64,000 bases of DNA from Paracoccus tegillarcae (GCF_002847305.1 NZ_CP025408.1:372001-436000); one strand, 5' to 3'; positions 27,695 through 37,051 are shown, counted from the stretch's first letter. The notes: generated by a model not told the origin, from the sequence alone. Translations and numbers: made by a program.

Positions 27695-28648
27695 TTGGCC
27701 AAGACCATGGACAACCCACCTGACAGCACAGCCCAGCACAAGCCGCGCATCCGATGGCATATCGTGCTTTTCCTGGCACCCGCGGTCCTCATCTACACGG
27801 CGGTGATGATCTATCCGCTGTTCAACACCTTGCGGCTGGCCCTTTACGATCAGGTCGATCAGCAGCGGGTTTTCGTCGGGCTGCAGAACTTTCGCGAATT
27901 GTTTGGTGATCCGCTGTGGTCCGATCAATTCTGGAACGCGCTTGGCAATAACTTCTGGTTCTTCGCGATCCATATGCTGATCCAGAACCCGCTTGGCATC
28001 GCGCTGGCCGCGCTGCTGTCGCACCCTCGGCTGAGATTTGCGGCGCTTTATCGCAGCGCCATTTTCCTGCCGACGATCCTGTCCTTCGTCATCGTCGGCT
28101 TTGCCTGGAAACTGATCCTGTCGCCGATCTGGGGAATTGCACCCGGGATGCTCGAGGCCGTTGGCCTGAAATGGCTCTATCAACCCTGGCTGGGCAAAGA
28201 GGAATATGCCCTGTCCGCGCTGTCGCTGATCTCGGTCTGGCAATGGGTCGGCATTCCGATGATGCTGATCTACGCTGCGCTGTTGTCGATCCCCGACGAG
28301 GTGATCGAGGCAGGCGAGATCGACGGCGTAACCGGCATGGCCGCCTTCTGGAAGATCAAGCTGCCGTTGATCATGCCCTCGATCGGTATCATCTCGATCC
28401 TGACCTTCGTCGCCAACTTCAATGCCTTTGACCTGATATACGCGGCGCAAGGCGCGCTGGCCGGGCCTGATTTCTCGACCGATATTCTGGGCACCTTTCT
28501 TTATCGCACGTTCTTCGGATTCCAACTGCAACTGGGCGATCCGCATATGGGGGCCGCTGTGGCCAGCGCCATGTTTGCGATCATCCTGATCGGCGTCTGT
28601 CTCTACCTGTTCGGAATCCAACGGCGCATCCGGCGCTATCAGCTGTGA
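27695..28648 (+). CDS. Sugar ABC transporter permease (MalF-like)
   Basis: A 317-residue inner-membrane permease with six predicted membrane segments (for example IVLFLAPAVLIYTAVMIYPLF; FLPTILSFVIVGFAWKLIL; LISVWQWVGIPMMLIYAALL). The EAA loop EVIEAGEIDGVTGMAAFWKIKLP contacts the ATPase. It forms the channel with the next gene product. The start is probably TTG 27695, which has an AGGCGAG site 4 bases ahead; an ATG at 27707 (MDNPPDS) is the alternative but has no clear ribosome site. The gene begins 146 bases after the binding-protein gene, past the hairpin. Confidence 0.92.
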   Translation: MAKTMDNPPDSTAQHKPRIRWHIVLFLAPAVLIYTAVMIYPLFNTLRLALYDQVDQQRVFVGLQNFRELFGDPLWSDQFWNALGNNFWFFAIHMLIQNPLGIALAALLSHPRLRFAALYRSAIFLPTILSFVIVGFAWKLILSPIWGIAPGMLEAVGLKWLYQPWLGKEEYALSALSLISVWQWVGIPMMLIYAALLSIPDEVIEAGEIDGVTGMAAFWKIKLPLIMPSIGIISILTFVANFNAFDLIYAAQGALAGPDFSTDILGTFLYRTFFGFQLQLGDPHMGAAVASAMFAIILIGVCLYLFGIQRRIRRYQL

Positions 28649-28658
28649 GGGCGGAAAC

Positions 28659-29498
28659 ATGACAACGATACGCAACAAACCGCTAAGCACCGCAGCCATG
28701 CACGGCGCGCTGATCTTTTACACGCTGATCGCGCTGTTTCCGATCTTTGTGATCGTGCTCAACAGCTTCAAGACCCGGCGCGCGATCTTTTCCGAGCCGC
28801 TGTCCCTGCCCACGGCCGACAGTTTCTCGGCGGTGGGCTATCAGACGGTGACACAGCAGGGCGATTTCCTGCTGTATTTCCAGAACTCGATGATCGTGAC
28901 CGTGAGTTCGCTGTTTCTGATCCTGCTCTTCGGCGCGATGGCGTCGTTTGCGCTGTCGGAATACAGGTTTCGGGGCAATATGCTGATGGGCCTTTATCTG
29001 GCGCTTGGCATCATGATCCCGATCCGCATCGGCACGGTCGGCATTCTGGAAATGATGGTGGCGACCGGGCTGGTCAACACGCTCTGGGCGCTGATCCTGG
29101 TCTATACGGCGCAGGGCCTGCCGCTGGCCGTGTTCATCCTGACAGAGTTCATGCGCCAGGTCTCTGATGACCTCAAGAATGCAGGTCGGATCGACGGGCT
29201 GTCGGAATATACGATCTTTTTCCGTCTGGTTCTGCCGCTCGTCCGGCCGGCCATGGCAACCGTTGCCGTGTTCAACATGATCCCGATCTGGAACGATCTT
29301 TGGTTCCCGCTGATCCTGGCGCCGTCCGAGGCCACCAAGACCCTGACACTGGGCAGCCAGGTGTTCATCGGCCAGTTCCTGACCGACTGGAATGCGGTTC
29401 TGTCGGCCCTGTCGCTGGCGATCCTGCCGGTGCTGGTCCTGTATGTCATCTTCTCGCGCCAGCTGATCCGCGGCATCACCTCGGGGGCGGTGAAATGA
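28659..29498 (+). CDS. Sugar ABC transporter permease (MalG-like)
   Basis: A 279-residue second permease subunit with six hydrophobic segments (ALIFYTLIALFPIFVIVLNSF at the start, IFSRQLIRGITSGAVK at the end). The EAA loop is DDLKNAGRIDGLSEYTIFFRLVLP. MalG-type proteins end in the short tail seen here (GITSGAVK). It lies 10 bases after the first permease and overlaps the oxidoreductase start by four bases (ATGA), so all are on one transcript. Confidence 0.92.
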   Translation: MTTIRNKPLSTAAMHGALIFYTLIALFPIFVIVLNSFKTRRAIFSEPLSLPTADSFSAVGYQTVTQQGDFLLYFQNSMIVTVSSLFLILLFGAMASFALSEYRFRGNMLMGLYLALGIMIPIRIGTVGILEMMVATGLVNTLWALILVYTAQGLPLAVFILTEFMRQVSDDLKNAGRIDGLSEYTIFFRLVLPLVRPAMATVAVFNMIPIWNDLWFPLILAPSEATKTLTLGSQVFIGQFLTDWNAVLSALSLAILPVLVLYVIFSRQLIRGITSGAVK

Positions 29499-30532
29499 TC
29501 CGCGTCCTGATTGCCGGGCTGGGAAACATGGGGCGCAGCCACGCACTGGCCCATCACCATCACCCCGACGCGCAGATCGTCGGGCTGGTCAACCGCTCGG
29601 GCGCGACCGATATCAAAGACCTGCAAGCCTATCCGGTCTTTGACGATTTCCAGACGGCGCTGACCGAGACCCGGCCCGATCTGGTCGTGGTGGCAACCTA
29701 TTCCGACAGCCATGCGGATTACGCCGTCGCCGCGATGGAAGCGGGCGCCCATGTATTCGTGGAAAAACCGCTGGCCACCACCGTCGCCGATGCGCGCCGC
29801 GTGGTCGATGCGGCAATGCGGCTTAATCGCAAGCTGGTCGTCGGCTATATCCTGCGCCATCACCCCAGTTGGCAGCGTCTGATCGCCGAGGCCCGCAACC
29901 TTGGCGGCCCCTATGTCTTTCGGCTGAACCTGAACCAGCAATCCACCGGCGAGAGCTGGGACACCCACAAGGCGCTGATGGAAACCACCCCGCCCATCGT
30001 CGATTGCGGCGTGCATTACGTCGACGTCATGTGCCAGATCACCGACGCGGCCCCGGTGCGCGTCAACGGCATGGGCCTGCGCCTGACAGATGAGATCGCG
30101 CCGCGGATGTACAATTATGGCCAGTTTCAGGTGACCTTCGCCGATGGCTCGATCGGCTGGTACGAGGCTGGCTGGGGCCCGATGATGTCCGAGGTCGCGC
30201 ATTTCGTGAAAGACGTGATCTCGCCCAATGGCGCGGTCTCGATCCTGTCGGGAATGCACCCTGCCTCGGACAGCGTCGAGGGCCACACCCAGGTCGGCGC
30301 ACTACGCATTCACCGCACAGGCGGCGCCGATCAGGATATCGATTTTCCGCAAGAGCCCGGTCATCAGCAGCTTTGCGATGCCGAGCAAGCCCACGTCCTG
30401 CACGCGATCATCAGCGACATGGACCTCACCCGACACATGAATGACGCGGTGCAGTCGCTGGCCGTCTGCCTGGCCGCCGATGAAAGCATTCGCACCGGCC
30501 GCAGCGTCGACCTAATGGAGACAACCGCATGA
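29495..30532 (+). CDS. Gfo/Idh/MocA-family sugar oxidoreductase
   Basis: A 345-residue NAD(P)-dependent dehydrogenase. The Rossmann motif is MIRVLIAGLGNMGRSHALAH, the lysine of the family is in HVFVEKPLATTVADAR (EKP), and the C-terminal domain has the catalytic-region VDCGVHYVDVMCQ (Asp/His). Members oxidise sugars or inositols or act on nucleotide sugars. Within a sugar transporter operon it would modify the imported sugar; which sugar is unknown. The ATG at 29495 overlaps the permease stop, and its own stop overlaps the ATPase gene start (ATGA). Confidence 0.88.
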   Translation: MIRVLIAGLGNMGRSHALAHHHHPDAQIVGLVNRSGATDIKDLQAYPVFDDFQTALTETRPDLVVVATYSDSHADYAVAAMEAGAHVFVEKPLATTVADARRVVDAAMRLNRKLVVGYILRHHPSWQRLIAEARNLGGPYVFRLNLNQQSTGESWDTHKALMETTPPIVDCGVHYVDVMCQITDAAPVRVNGMGLRLTDEIAPRMYNYGQFQVTFADGSIGWYEAGWGPMMSEVAHFVKDVISPNGAVSILSGMHPASDSVEGHTQVGALRIHRTGGADQDIDFPQEPGHQQLCDAEQAHVLHAIISDMDLTRHMNDAVQSLAVCLAADESIRTGRSVDLMETTA

Positions 30533-31530
30533 CCGCCCTCGCGCTGAATAAAATCTGCAAGTCCTTTGGCTCGGTCGATGTCCTGAAGGATATCGACCTC
30601 AGCGTCGATGAGGGCGAATTCGTGGTCTTCGTCGGCCCCTCTGGCTGTGGCAAATCCACGCTGCTGCGGGTGATCGCCGGGCTGGAGGATGCGACCTCGG
30701 GCGAGGTCCGCATCGGCGGCAATCTGGTCAACGCGACCCCGCCGGCCAAACGCGGCATCGCCATGGTGTTCCAGTCCTACGCGCTCTATCCGCACCTGAC
30801 CGTGCACGGCAATATGGCGCTGGCGCTGAAGCAAGAGGGCCATTCCCGCGAGGTGATCGACGATCGCATCGGCGAGGCGGCGCGGATGCTGAACCTTGAC
30901 CCCTATCTGACGCGCCGCCCGGCAGAATTGTCAGGCGGCCAGCGTCAACGTGTGGCCATTGGCCGCGCCATCGTCCGGCAACCGCGGCTGTTTTTGTTCG
31001 ACGAGCCGCTGTCGAACCTCGATGCCGCGCTGCGCATCAACACACGTCTGGAGATCGCCCGGCTGCACCGCGCCCTGAAAGGCGCGATGATCTATGTCAC
31101 CCATGACCAGACCGAGGCGATGACGCTGGCCGACAAGATCGTTGTTCTGAACGGCGGTGGCGTCGCGCAAGTCGGCAGCCCGATGCAGCTGTATAACGAC
31201 CCCGACAACCGCTTTGTCGCAGGCTTCCTGGGCGCGCCGGCAATGAACTTTATCGACGCCGCGCGCGTTGGCGGCCCCGAAGGCCACGAAGTTGGCCTGC
31301 GCCCCGAATATCTTGAGATCAGCGATGGCGGCCCGATTTCAGGTACCGTCAGCCATGTCGAGAGGCTGGGTGGTGACACCAATGTCTTCGTCGATATCGG
31401 CAGTGATGATCCGATGACCATGCGCCTGTTCGGCCAGCACGAAATCGCCATCGGCTCACAGCTTGACCTGAACTATGACCCATCGCGCGCACTGCTGTTC
31501 GACAGCGAAGGCCAGCGGCGGCGGGGATGA
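30529..31530 (+). CDS. ABC transporter ATP-binding subunit (MalK/UgpC type)
   Basis: A 333-residue ATPase that powers the CUT1 importer. Walker A is GPSGCGKST, the Q-loop is VFQSYALYPHL, the signature is LSGGQRQRVAIGRA, Walker B is LFLFDEPLSNLDA and the H-loop is YVTHDQTEAM. The C-terminal OB-like regulatory domain (GLRPEYLEISDGGPISG) marks the MalK/UgpC/MsmK group rather than a CUT2 ATPase. It is the last gene of the operon and converges on the CoA-transferase gene with an 83-base gap, in which no terminator was recognised. Confidence 0.94.
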   Translation: MTALALNKICKSFGSVDVLKDIDLSVDEGEFVVFVGPSGCGKSTLLRVIAGLEDATSGEVRIGGNLVNATPPAKRGIAMVFQSYALYPHLTVHGNMALALKQEGHSREVIDDRIGEAARMLNLDPYLTRRPAELSGGQRQRVAIGRAIVRQPRLFLFDEPLSNLDAALRINTRLEIARLHRALKGAMIYVTHDQTEAMTLADKIVVLNGGGVAQVGSPMQLYNDPDNRFVAGFLGAPAMNFIDAARVGGPEGHEVGLRPEYLEISDGGPISGTVSHVERLGGDTNVFVDIGSDDPMTMRLFGQHEIAIGSQLDLNYDPSRALLFDSEGQRRRG

Positions 31531-31613
31531 TGCACATCGGGCCAGCGGCCCGGGTCAGGATCATCGGCCCCGCTGCGCTTTGTCGGCAGGCTGACCTGGC
31601 CCGGCAGTTGCGA

Positions 31614-32828
31614 TCAGGGATCGTCGCCCGGCCCGACCGCACCAGCCTGCACCAACGCCGCGATCTGATCCGGCGCAAACCCCACCTCGGCCAGGATTTC
31701 AGCCGTGTGGCCGCCAAGCCGTGGCACGGGCCGGTGCACGGTGCAGGGCGTGGTGCCCAGCTTGACCGGAAATCCGGGCATTTTCAGCGACGGGCCATCC
31801 TGCCAATCGGCCTCGATCACCATGTCCTGCGCCGCGATTTGCGGGTCGGCAAAGACCTGCGCCAGATCCTTGACCTCGCCGCAAGGGACGCCAGCTGCAT
31901 TCAGCACCTGCAGCCAGTGGGCGCGCGGCTGACCGGCCATCCGGGAATTGATCAGCTCTCGCAGCTCCTCGCGCCGGGCCATGCGCCCGGCATTGGTCTC
32001 ATAGCGCGGGTCCGACATGATCCAGCCCAGATCCAGCCGGTCCAGAAAACGGCGCAAGATCTCGTCATGCGAATTGGCCACGGCGATCTGGCCGTCTGCG
32101 CAATCAAACAACCCGTAGGGGTAGACCAGCGGATGATCGTTGCCGGTCCGCTGCGGCACCCTGCCGGTGGCGAAATATTCGGATGCCAGATAGGCCATCA
32201 TGCTGACAAGGCTGTTGACCATGGCGACCTCGACCGTCTGGCCCTGTCCTGTCCGCTGTCGCCCGACAACGGCAGCCACCACCCCCAGTGCCGCATATAG
32301 CCCGGCCACCAGATCGCTGATCGGCGGGGCCGCGCGCATGGGCGCGCCATCGGCTGCACCGTTTACCCCCATGAAACCACTCATTGCCTGCGCGATGAAG
32401 TCAAAGGCCGGACGACCGGCATGGGGGCCGCTGCTGCCATAGCCATTGACGCTGGCAACGATCAGGCGCGGGTTCAGCGCCTGCAGGACCTCGGCAGACA
32501 GGCCCAGCTTGTCCAGTGTGCCGGGGCGAAAGTTCTCGACCAGCACATCGGCATCGGACAGCAGGCGGCGCAGCGCGGTCTTGCCACCCTCGCTGTAAAG
32601 ATCAAGCACGACAGATCGCTTGTTGCGATTGAACCCGGCGAAATAGCCCGAGACCCCGTCGGTCATCGTCCCCTGCCCGCGCACCGGGTCGCCCCTAGGC
32701 GTCTCGACCTTGATCACATCCGCACCCAGATCGCCCAGGATCATGGTGCAGAACGGCCCCGACAGCACACGCGTCAGGTCAATCACACGCAGCCCGTGCA
32801 GCGCGCCTTTGGCAGCCTCATCAGCCAT
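31614..32828 (-). CDS. CoA transferase, class III (CaiB/BaiF family)
   Basis: A 404-residue class III CoA transferase that moves CoA between carboxylic acids through an aspartyl-CoA intermediate. Family segments: GLRVIDLTRVLSGPFCTMILGDLGADVIKVE at the start, FNRNKRSVVLDL, VLVENFRPGTLDKLGL, and RPAFDFIAQAMSGFM, which contains the region of the catalytic Asp. It overlaps the upstream HMG-CoA lyase-like gene by 8 bases. Together they could activate a dicarboxylic or hydroxy acid and cleave it; the acid may be what the divergent TctCBA importer brings in. Confidence 0.92.
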   Translation of the reverse strand: MADEAAKGALHGLRVIDLTRVLSGPFCTMILGDLGADVIKVETPRGDPVRGQGTMTDGVSGYFAGFNRNKRSVVLDLYSEGGKTALRRLLSDADVLVENFRPGTLDKLGLSAEVLQALNPRLIVASVNGYGSSGPHAGRPAFDFIAQAMSGFMGVNGAADGAPMRAAPPISDLVAGLYAALGVVAAVVGRQRTGQGQTVEVAMVNSLVSMMAYLASEYFATGRVPQRTGNDHPLVYPYGLFDCADGQIAVANSHDEILRRFLDRLDLGWIMSDPRYETNAGRMARREELRELINSRMAGQPRAHWLQVLNAAGVPCGEVKDLAQVFADPQIAAQDMVIEADWQDGPSLKMPGFPVKLGTTPCTVHRPVPRLGGHTAEILAEVGFAPDQIAALVQAGAVGPGDDP

Positions 32829-33774
32829 TTGCAGTCCTTACACTGTCCATCGATGCGGTCTTCAGTCGCGGGCCGGCCTTCATCACCTGCCCCGGCAATT
32901 CGCGCCCGATGATCCGCTCGGCCTGCGCGGCAGAGGCGATCAGCGCGTCCAGATCGGTCCCGGTCTCGACCCCGCTTTCATGCAGCAGATAGACCAGATC
33001 CTCGGTCGGCACATTGCCCGTGGCGCGCGGCACGAAGGGGCAGCCCCCCAGCCCGCCGATGCTGGCCTCGTAATGCCGTACGCCCTGCGACAGCCCGGCA
33101 TAGGCGCAGGCCAGACCGACCCCGCGCGTATTGTGAAAATGCAGCGCGATTTCGACATCGGGCACCGCAGCGGCCAGCGCCTGTACCCGCTCGATCACCA
33201 AGGCGGGGGTGGCCATGCCGGTGGTGTCACCCAGAGTGATGTGACGCATCCCCAGATCCGCATAGGCGCGTGCCTGATCGACCACGGCCTGCAGGGCGAC
33301 CGGTCCCTCGAACGGGCAGCCAAAGGCAGTCGCGATGGCACCTTGCAGGGCGACGCCTGTGCCGTCGGCCATCTGCGCGATCTCGCCAAATCCCTGAAAC
33401 GACGCGGCGCGCGCGCGGTTCACGTTCTTCTGGTTGTGGCTTTCCGAGGCCGAGGCGAACAGCACCATCGCATCCACCCCCGCCTCGATCGCGGCCGCAG
33501 CGCCGCGCGCGTTGGGAACCAGCGCCGTCAGATGGGCATCGCGCCGATCACGGAACGCCGCCATCACCTGCGCTGCATCCTGCATCTGGGGCACGGCGCG
33601 GGGCGAGACGAAAGAGGTGACCTCGAACCGGCGCAAACCTGCATCCAAAAGCGACTGCACCAGTGCGATCTTGTCATCCGTGGCCACGAAGACCGGTTCG
33701 GATTGCAGCCCGTCGCGCGGTCCGACCTCGGTGATCACGGCACGCGCGGGAAATCCCGGTATCTTGCTGGTCAT
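32821..33774 (-). CDS. Hydroxymethylglutaryl-CoA lyase-like enzyme
   Basis: A 317-residue TIM-barrel lyase of the HMG-CoA lyase/DRE-TIM family. Signatures: ITEVGPRDGLQSE (the metal and catalytic Asp/Arg region), ASASESHNQKNVNR, HITLGDTTGMATP, ALHFHNTRGVGLA (metal His pair) and GLGGCPFVPRATGNVPTEDLVYLL with the mobile-loop Cys. It cleaves HMG-CoA to acetoacetate and acetyl-CoA, or acts on a related hydroxyacyl-CoA. The ATG at 33774 is preceded by GGGGGGCAGG; four codons are open further upstream. The first gene of the two-gene unit, divergent from tctC. Confidence 0.9.
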   Translation of the reverse strand: MTSKIPGFPARAVITEVGPRDGLQSEPVFVATDDKIALVQSLLDAGLRRFEVTSFVSPRAVPQMQDAAQVMAAFRDRRDAHLTALVPNARGAAAAIEAGVDAMVLFASASESHNQKNVNRARAASFQGFGEIAQMADGTGVALQGAIATAFGCPFEGPVALQAVVDQARAYADLGMRHITLGDTTGMATPALVIERVQALAAAVPDVEIALHFHNTRGVGLACAYAGLSQGVRHYEASIGGLGGCPFVPRATGNVPTEDLVYLLHESGVETGTDLDALIASAAQAERIIGRELPGQVMKAGPRLKTASMDSVRTANG

Positions 33775-33919
33775 CCTGCCCCCCACACAAAGCCCCGATC
33801 AAAATCGGCTTTGCAAACATATGCAGGTTTGGGATACCAAAATCAAAGGGGGCGTCAATGACGGCAACGAAAGCAGCGTCAGCAGCGCAGCCGGAGATAA
33901 GTCATCAGGGAGGAACAAG

Positions 33920-34885
33920 ATGATCTGGAACTTGAACGGGCTGCGCGCAGCCGGCGTGGCGGCGACGATGCTGTTTGCCCTACCCGCAACGGCAGCCGAG
34001 TGCATCGCGCCCGCCGATCCCGGCGGCGGATGGGATTTCACCTGCCGAGAGGTCGGTCGCCTGTTGGCCGAAGAAGGTCTGGTTGACGGCAATGTTCAGG
34101 TCACCAACATGCCCGGCGGCGTGGGCGCGGTGGCCTTTGCCAATGTCGCCAGCAAGCGTGCCGATGATGCGGAACTGCTGGTGGCGACCTCGACGGTGGG
34201 CATCACACAGATCGCACAGGGCAAATATCCGGCGGGCACCGACACCATGCGCTGGATCGCGATGCTGGGTGCGGATGTCGGCGTGATCGCAGTGGCGGCA
34301 GACAGCCACTATCAAACGCTGGACGATCTGCTGGCCGCGCTGAAGGAAGATGCGACCTCGGTTGTCACCTCGGGTTCTTCGGGGGCCGGTGGCTGGGACC
34401 ACATCCGGTTGCTGCTGCTGGCGCAAGCTGCGGGCATCGAAGGGCTGGACCAGATCCGTTGGGTGCAGTTCGACGGCGGCAGCCCGGCGGTGACGCAGAT
34501 GATGGGCGGCCAGGTCGGGTTGGTTTCAACCGATCTGGGTGAGATCAAGGGTTTCGTCGATTCCGGCGATATCCGGGTGCTGGCGGTGCTGTCGGATGAG
34601 CCCATCTCGGCCTTCCCGGACCTGCCGACGGCCAAATCGCAGGGCTATGACGTGACCGGCTATAACTGGCGCGGTTTTTATACCGGCGGCGAGGTCAGCG
34701 ACGAAGGCTATAACGCCTGGGTCGAGCGGCTGAAGACGCTATATGACAGCGAGGCATGGCAGGAAACGGCCAAAGCCAGCGGTCTGGAACCAATCTGGCG
34801 TGGCGGCGAAGAGTTCATCGCCTATGTCGCCGAGCAAGAGGCACAAATGGCCGAGATCTCGCGGCAGATCGGCGTCATTCAGTGA
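33920..34885 (+). CDS. tctC: Tripartite tricarboxylate transporter substrate-binding protein
   Basis: A 321-residue periplasmic protein of the Bug/TctC family, the receptor of a TTT secondary importer. A signal peptide (LRAAGVAATMLFALPATA, cleaved before AECIAP) precedes the fold with CIAPADPGGGWDFTCREVGRLL and the ligand loop VVTSGSSGAGGWDHIRLLLLA. The ATG at 33920 has an AGGGAGGAACA site; the long open frame upstream is not coding. Ligands in the family include citrate and other carboxylates. It overlaps tctB (GTGA). Confidence 0.9.
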   Translation: MIWNLNGLRAAGVAATMLFALPATAAECIAPADPGGGWDFTCREVGRLLAEEGLVDGNVQVTNMPGGVGAVAFANVASKRADDAELLVATSTVGITQIAQGKYPAGTDTMRWIAMLGADVGVIAVAADSHYQTLDDLLAALKEDATSVVTSGSSGAGGWDHIRLLLLAQAAGIEGLDQIRWVQFDGGSPAVTQMMGGQVGLVSTDLGEIKGFVDSGDIRVLAVLSDEPISAFPDLPTAKSQGYDVTGYNWRGFYTGGEVSDEGYNAWVERLKTLYDSEAWQETAKASGLEPIWRGGEEFIAYVAEQEAQMAEISRQIGVIQ

Positions 34886-35313
34886 CCGACCGGCTTTCCG
34901 GTCTGTTCTTCTTTCTGCTGGCAACCGGCTATGTCTGGTTGTCGGCAGGATACACCGCAGGCTTTGGCGACCCGTTGGGGCCTGCGATCTTTCCGCGCGT
35001 GGTGGGCATACCCGCGATCATCCTGTCGCTGTCGCTGATGATCTGGCCGCGCCACAACGCCACCTGGGCGGGCCGCGACGGGCTGTTACGGCAGGCTGCG
35101 GCAGTGGCGATCCTGATCGGCTATGCCCTGCTGCTGGAGCCGGTGGGTTTCGTGCCAACCACATTCGCCGCTATCCTTGGGCTGGCTCTGCTGATGGGCG
35201 CGCCGCCGATCAAGGGGCTGCTGACGGCTGCACTGGCGGCACCGGGGCTGTATCTGCTGTTTGATCGCGCGATGGGCCTGCCCCTGCCGCTGCTCGGGAC
35301 ATGGTTTAGCTGA
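34882..35313 (+). CDS. tctB: Tripartite tricarboxylate transporter small membrane subunit
   Basis: A 143-residue membrane protein with four hydrophobic segments (LSGLFFFLLATGYVWLSAG; VVGIPAIILSLSLMIW; AAAVAILIGYALLLEPVGF; LLTAALAAPGLYLLF), the TctB size and topology. The start is GTG at 34882, overlapping the tctC stop; family similarity starts right there (VTDRLSGLFFFL), so the frame open further upstream is not used. It ends one base before the tctA ATG. Confidence 0.87.
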   Translation: MTDRLSGLFFFLLATGYVWLSAGYTAGFGDPLGPAIFPRVVGIPAIILSLSLMIWPRHNATWAGRDGLLRQAAAVAILIGYALLLEPVGFVPTTFAAILGLALLMGAPPIKGLLTAALAAPGLYLLFDRAMGLPLPLLGTWFS

Positions 35314-35314
35314 C

Positions 35315-36820
35315 ATGGATATCCTTTCATCGCTGATGACCGGCTTTGCCACCGCCGCCATGCCGATCAACCTGCTGCTGATCGTCGGCGGCTGCTTTGC
35401 GGGCACGCTGATCGGCGCGCTGCCGGGGCTGGGGCCGGTCAATGGCGTGGCGATCCTGATCCCGCTGACTTTCGCCTTCGGGCTGGACGCGACCTCGTCC
35501 ATGATCCTGCTGGCGGCCGTTTATTACGGCTGCATGTATGGCGGGCGGATCAGCGCGATCCTGCTGAACATTCCGGGCGATGAGCCGGCCATCATGACCA
35601 CGCTGGACGGCTATCCCATGGCCAGGAAGGGCCAGGCGGCAGATGCGTTGGCGATCTCGGGCGTGGCCTCGTTCATCGGCGCAACCTTCGCGACCATCGG
35701 TCTGACGCTGTTCGCACCGATGCTGGCGAAGGCGGCAATCTATTTCGGGCCGGCGGATTATTTCGCGCTGTATGTGATGGCGTTTGCCACCATCGGCGGC
35801 ATCACCGGCACCGACCCGCGCAAGACGCTGCTGGCGGCATTGCTGGGGCTGATGCTGGGCACCGTCGGGCTGGACCCCTCGACCGGCGTGGCGCGCTATA
35901 CCTTTGGCAGTTTCAACCTTTATGACGGGTTCGATCCGATCGTCGCGCTGGTCGGGCTGTTCGCCCTGTCCGAGATCCTGTTCTTTCTGGAAGAAAAGGC
36001 CAAGAGCGGCAGCCTGGTGCCGCCGGGCCGCGTTTTCCCTCGGCTGACACGGGTCAAAGAGGGGCTGGGCGCCTCTGCCCGCGGCTCTGTCATCGGCTTT
36101 ATCGCGGGCATCCTGCCGGGGGCGGGCGCCTCGCTAGGGGCCGTGATGTCCTATAGTTTCGAGAAACGCATCAGCGACAAGGACGGCACGTTCGGCACCG
36201 GTGATCCACGCGGCGTCGCCGCCCCCGAGGCCGGAAACAACGCAGCCAGCGGCGGCGCACTCATCCCGATGCTGACGCTTGGCGTGCCGGGATCAGGCAC
36301 GACGGCGGTGATGCTGGCCATGCTGATATCGCTGAACATCCAGCCGGGGCCTCTGCTGTTTCAGAACAGCCCCGATCTGGTCTGGGGCCTGGTCGCGGCA
36401 CTCTATCTGGCCAATCTGGTGCTGCTGATCCTGAACCTGCCGCTGATCGGGATGTTCACCCGCGTGCTGGGTCTGCCGGTCTGGGGCCTGATGCCGCTGG
36501 TCGTGGCGATCAGCTATCTGGGCGTCTACGCCATCACCCACGCGGCCTTTGACCTGATGATCATGGTCGGCTTTGGCGTGCTTGGCTTTGTCCTTCGCAA
36601 ACTGGAATTTTCGCTGGTCCCGGTCGTCCTGGGCCTGCTGCTGGGCATGGATATGGAGAACAACCTGCGCCGGGCGCTGTCGATCTCGGGCGGGGATTTT
36701 GTTGTGCTGGTTCAAAGCCCGATTGCCCTGGTGATCTATGCGCTGACGGCGGCATTCCTTGGATTGTCGCTGTGGCTGTCACGGCGCCCCGGTGCGATCC
36801 CGATGCCGCCAGAAGACTAG
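35315..36820 (+). CDS. tctA: Tripartite tricarboxylate transporter large membrane subunit
   Basis: A 501-residue integral membrane protein with about twelve hydrophobic segments. The TctA signatures GTLIGALPGLGPVNGVAILIPLTF and SVIGFIAGILPGAGASLGAVMSYSFEKR are both present, as is ALIPMLTLGVPGSGTTAVMLAML. It forms the ion-coupled translocation pathway with TctB. The start ATG 35315 is one base after the tctB stop. Completes a standard tctCBA unit whose substrate may feed the divergent CoA transferase and lyase. Confidence 0.94.
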   Translation: MDILSSLMTGFATAAMPINLLLIVGGCFAGTLIGALPGLGPVNGVAILIPLTFAFGLDATSSMILLAAVYYGCMYGGRISAILLNIPGDEPAIMTTLDGYPMARKGQAADALAISGVASFIGATFATIGLTLFAPMLAKAAIYFGPADYFALYVMAFATIGGITGTDPRKTLLAALLGLMLGTVGLDPSTGVARYTFGSFNLYDGFDPIVALVGLFALSEILFFLEEKAKSGSLVPPGRVFPRLTRVKEGLGASARGSVIGFIAGILPGAGASLGAVMSYSFEKRISDKDGTFGTGDPRGVAAPEAGNNAASGGALIPMLTLGVPGSGTTAVMLAMLISLNIQPGPLLFQNSPDLVWGLVAALYLANLVLLILNLPLIGMFTRVLGLPVWGLMPLVVAISYLGVYAITHAAFDLMIMVGFGVLGFVLRKLEFSLVPVVLGLLLGMDMENNLRRALSISGGDFVVLVQSPIALVIYALTAAFLGLSLWLSRRPGAIPMPPED

Positions 36821-36975
36821 TCGCCGACAACGATTCGCAGCGTTGCGGGCAAGGCGCGGCCGGACATGCGTCCTGATCTGGCGAAGTAGAGAAAAGCTGG
36901 GGCGCAGTAGGCCAAGAAACGTCATGCCATATTCCGCCCAGAGGAGGTGAGGTAATCGCGACTTTTCTGAAATAA

Positions 36976-37051
36976 TGGTGCCCGGAGGCGGACTCGAACC
37001 ACCGACACGCGGATTTTCAATCCGCTGCTCTACCAACTGAGCTATCCGGGC
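36976..37051 (-). tRNA. tRNA-Phe (anticodon GAA)
   Basis: Read on the minus strand the 76 bases fold as a tRNA: acceptor GCCCGGA pairs with TCCGGGC, the D arm is GCTCAGTTGGTAGAGC, the anticodon stem GCGGA/TCCGC encloses loop TTGAAAA (anticodon GAA, Phe), the T arm holds GGTTCGAGTCC, and CCA is encoded. It lies between tctA and yacG with no gene overlap. Confidence 0.97.
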
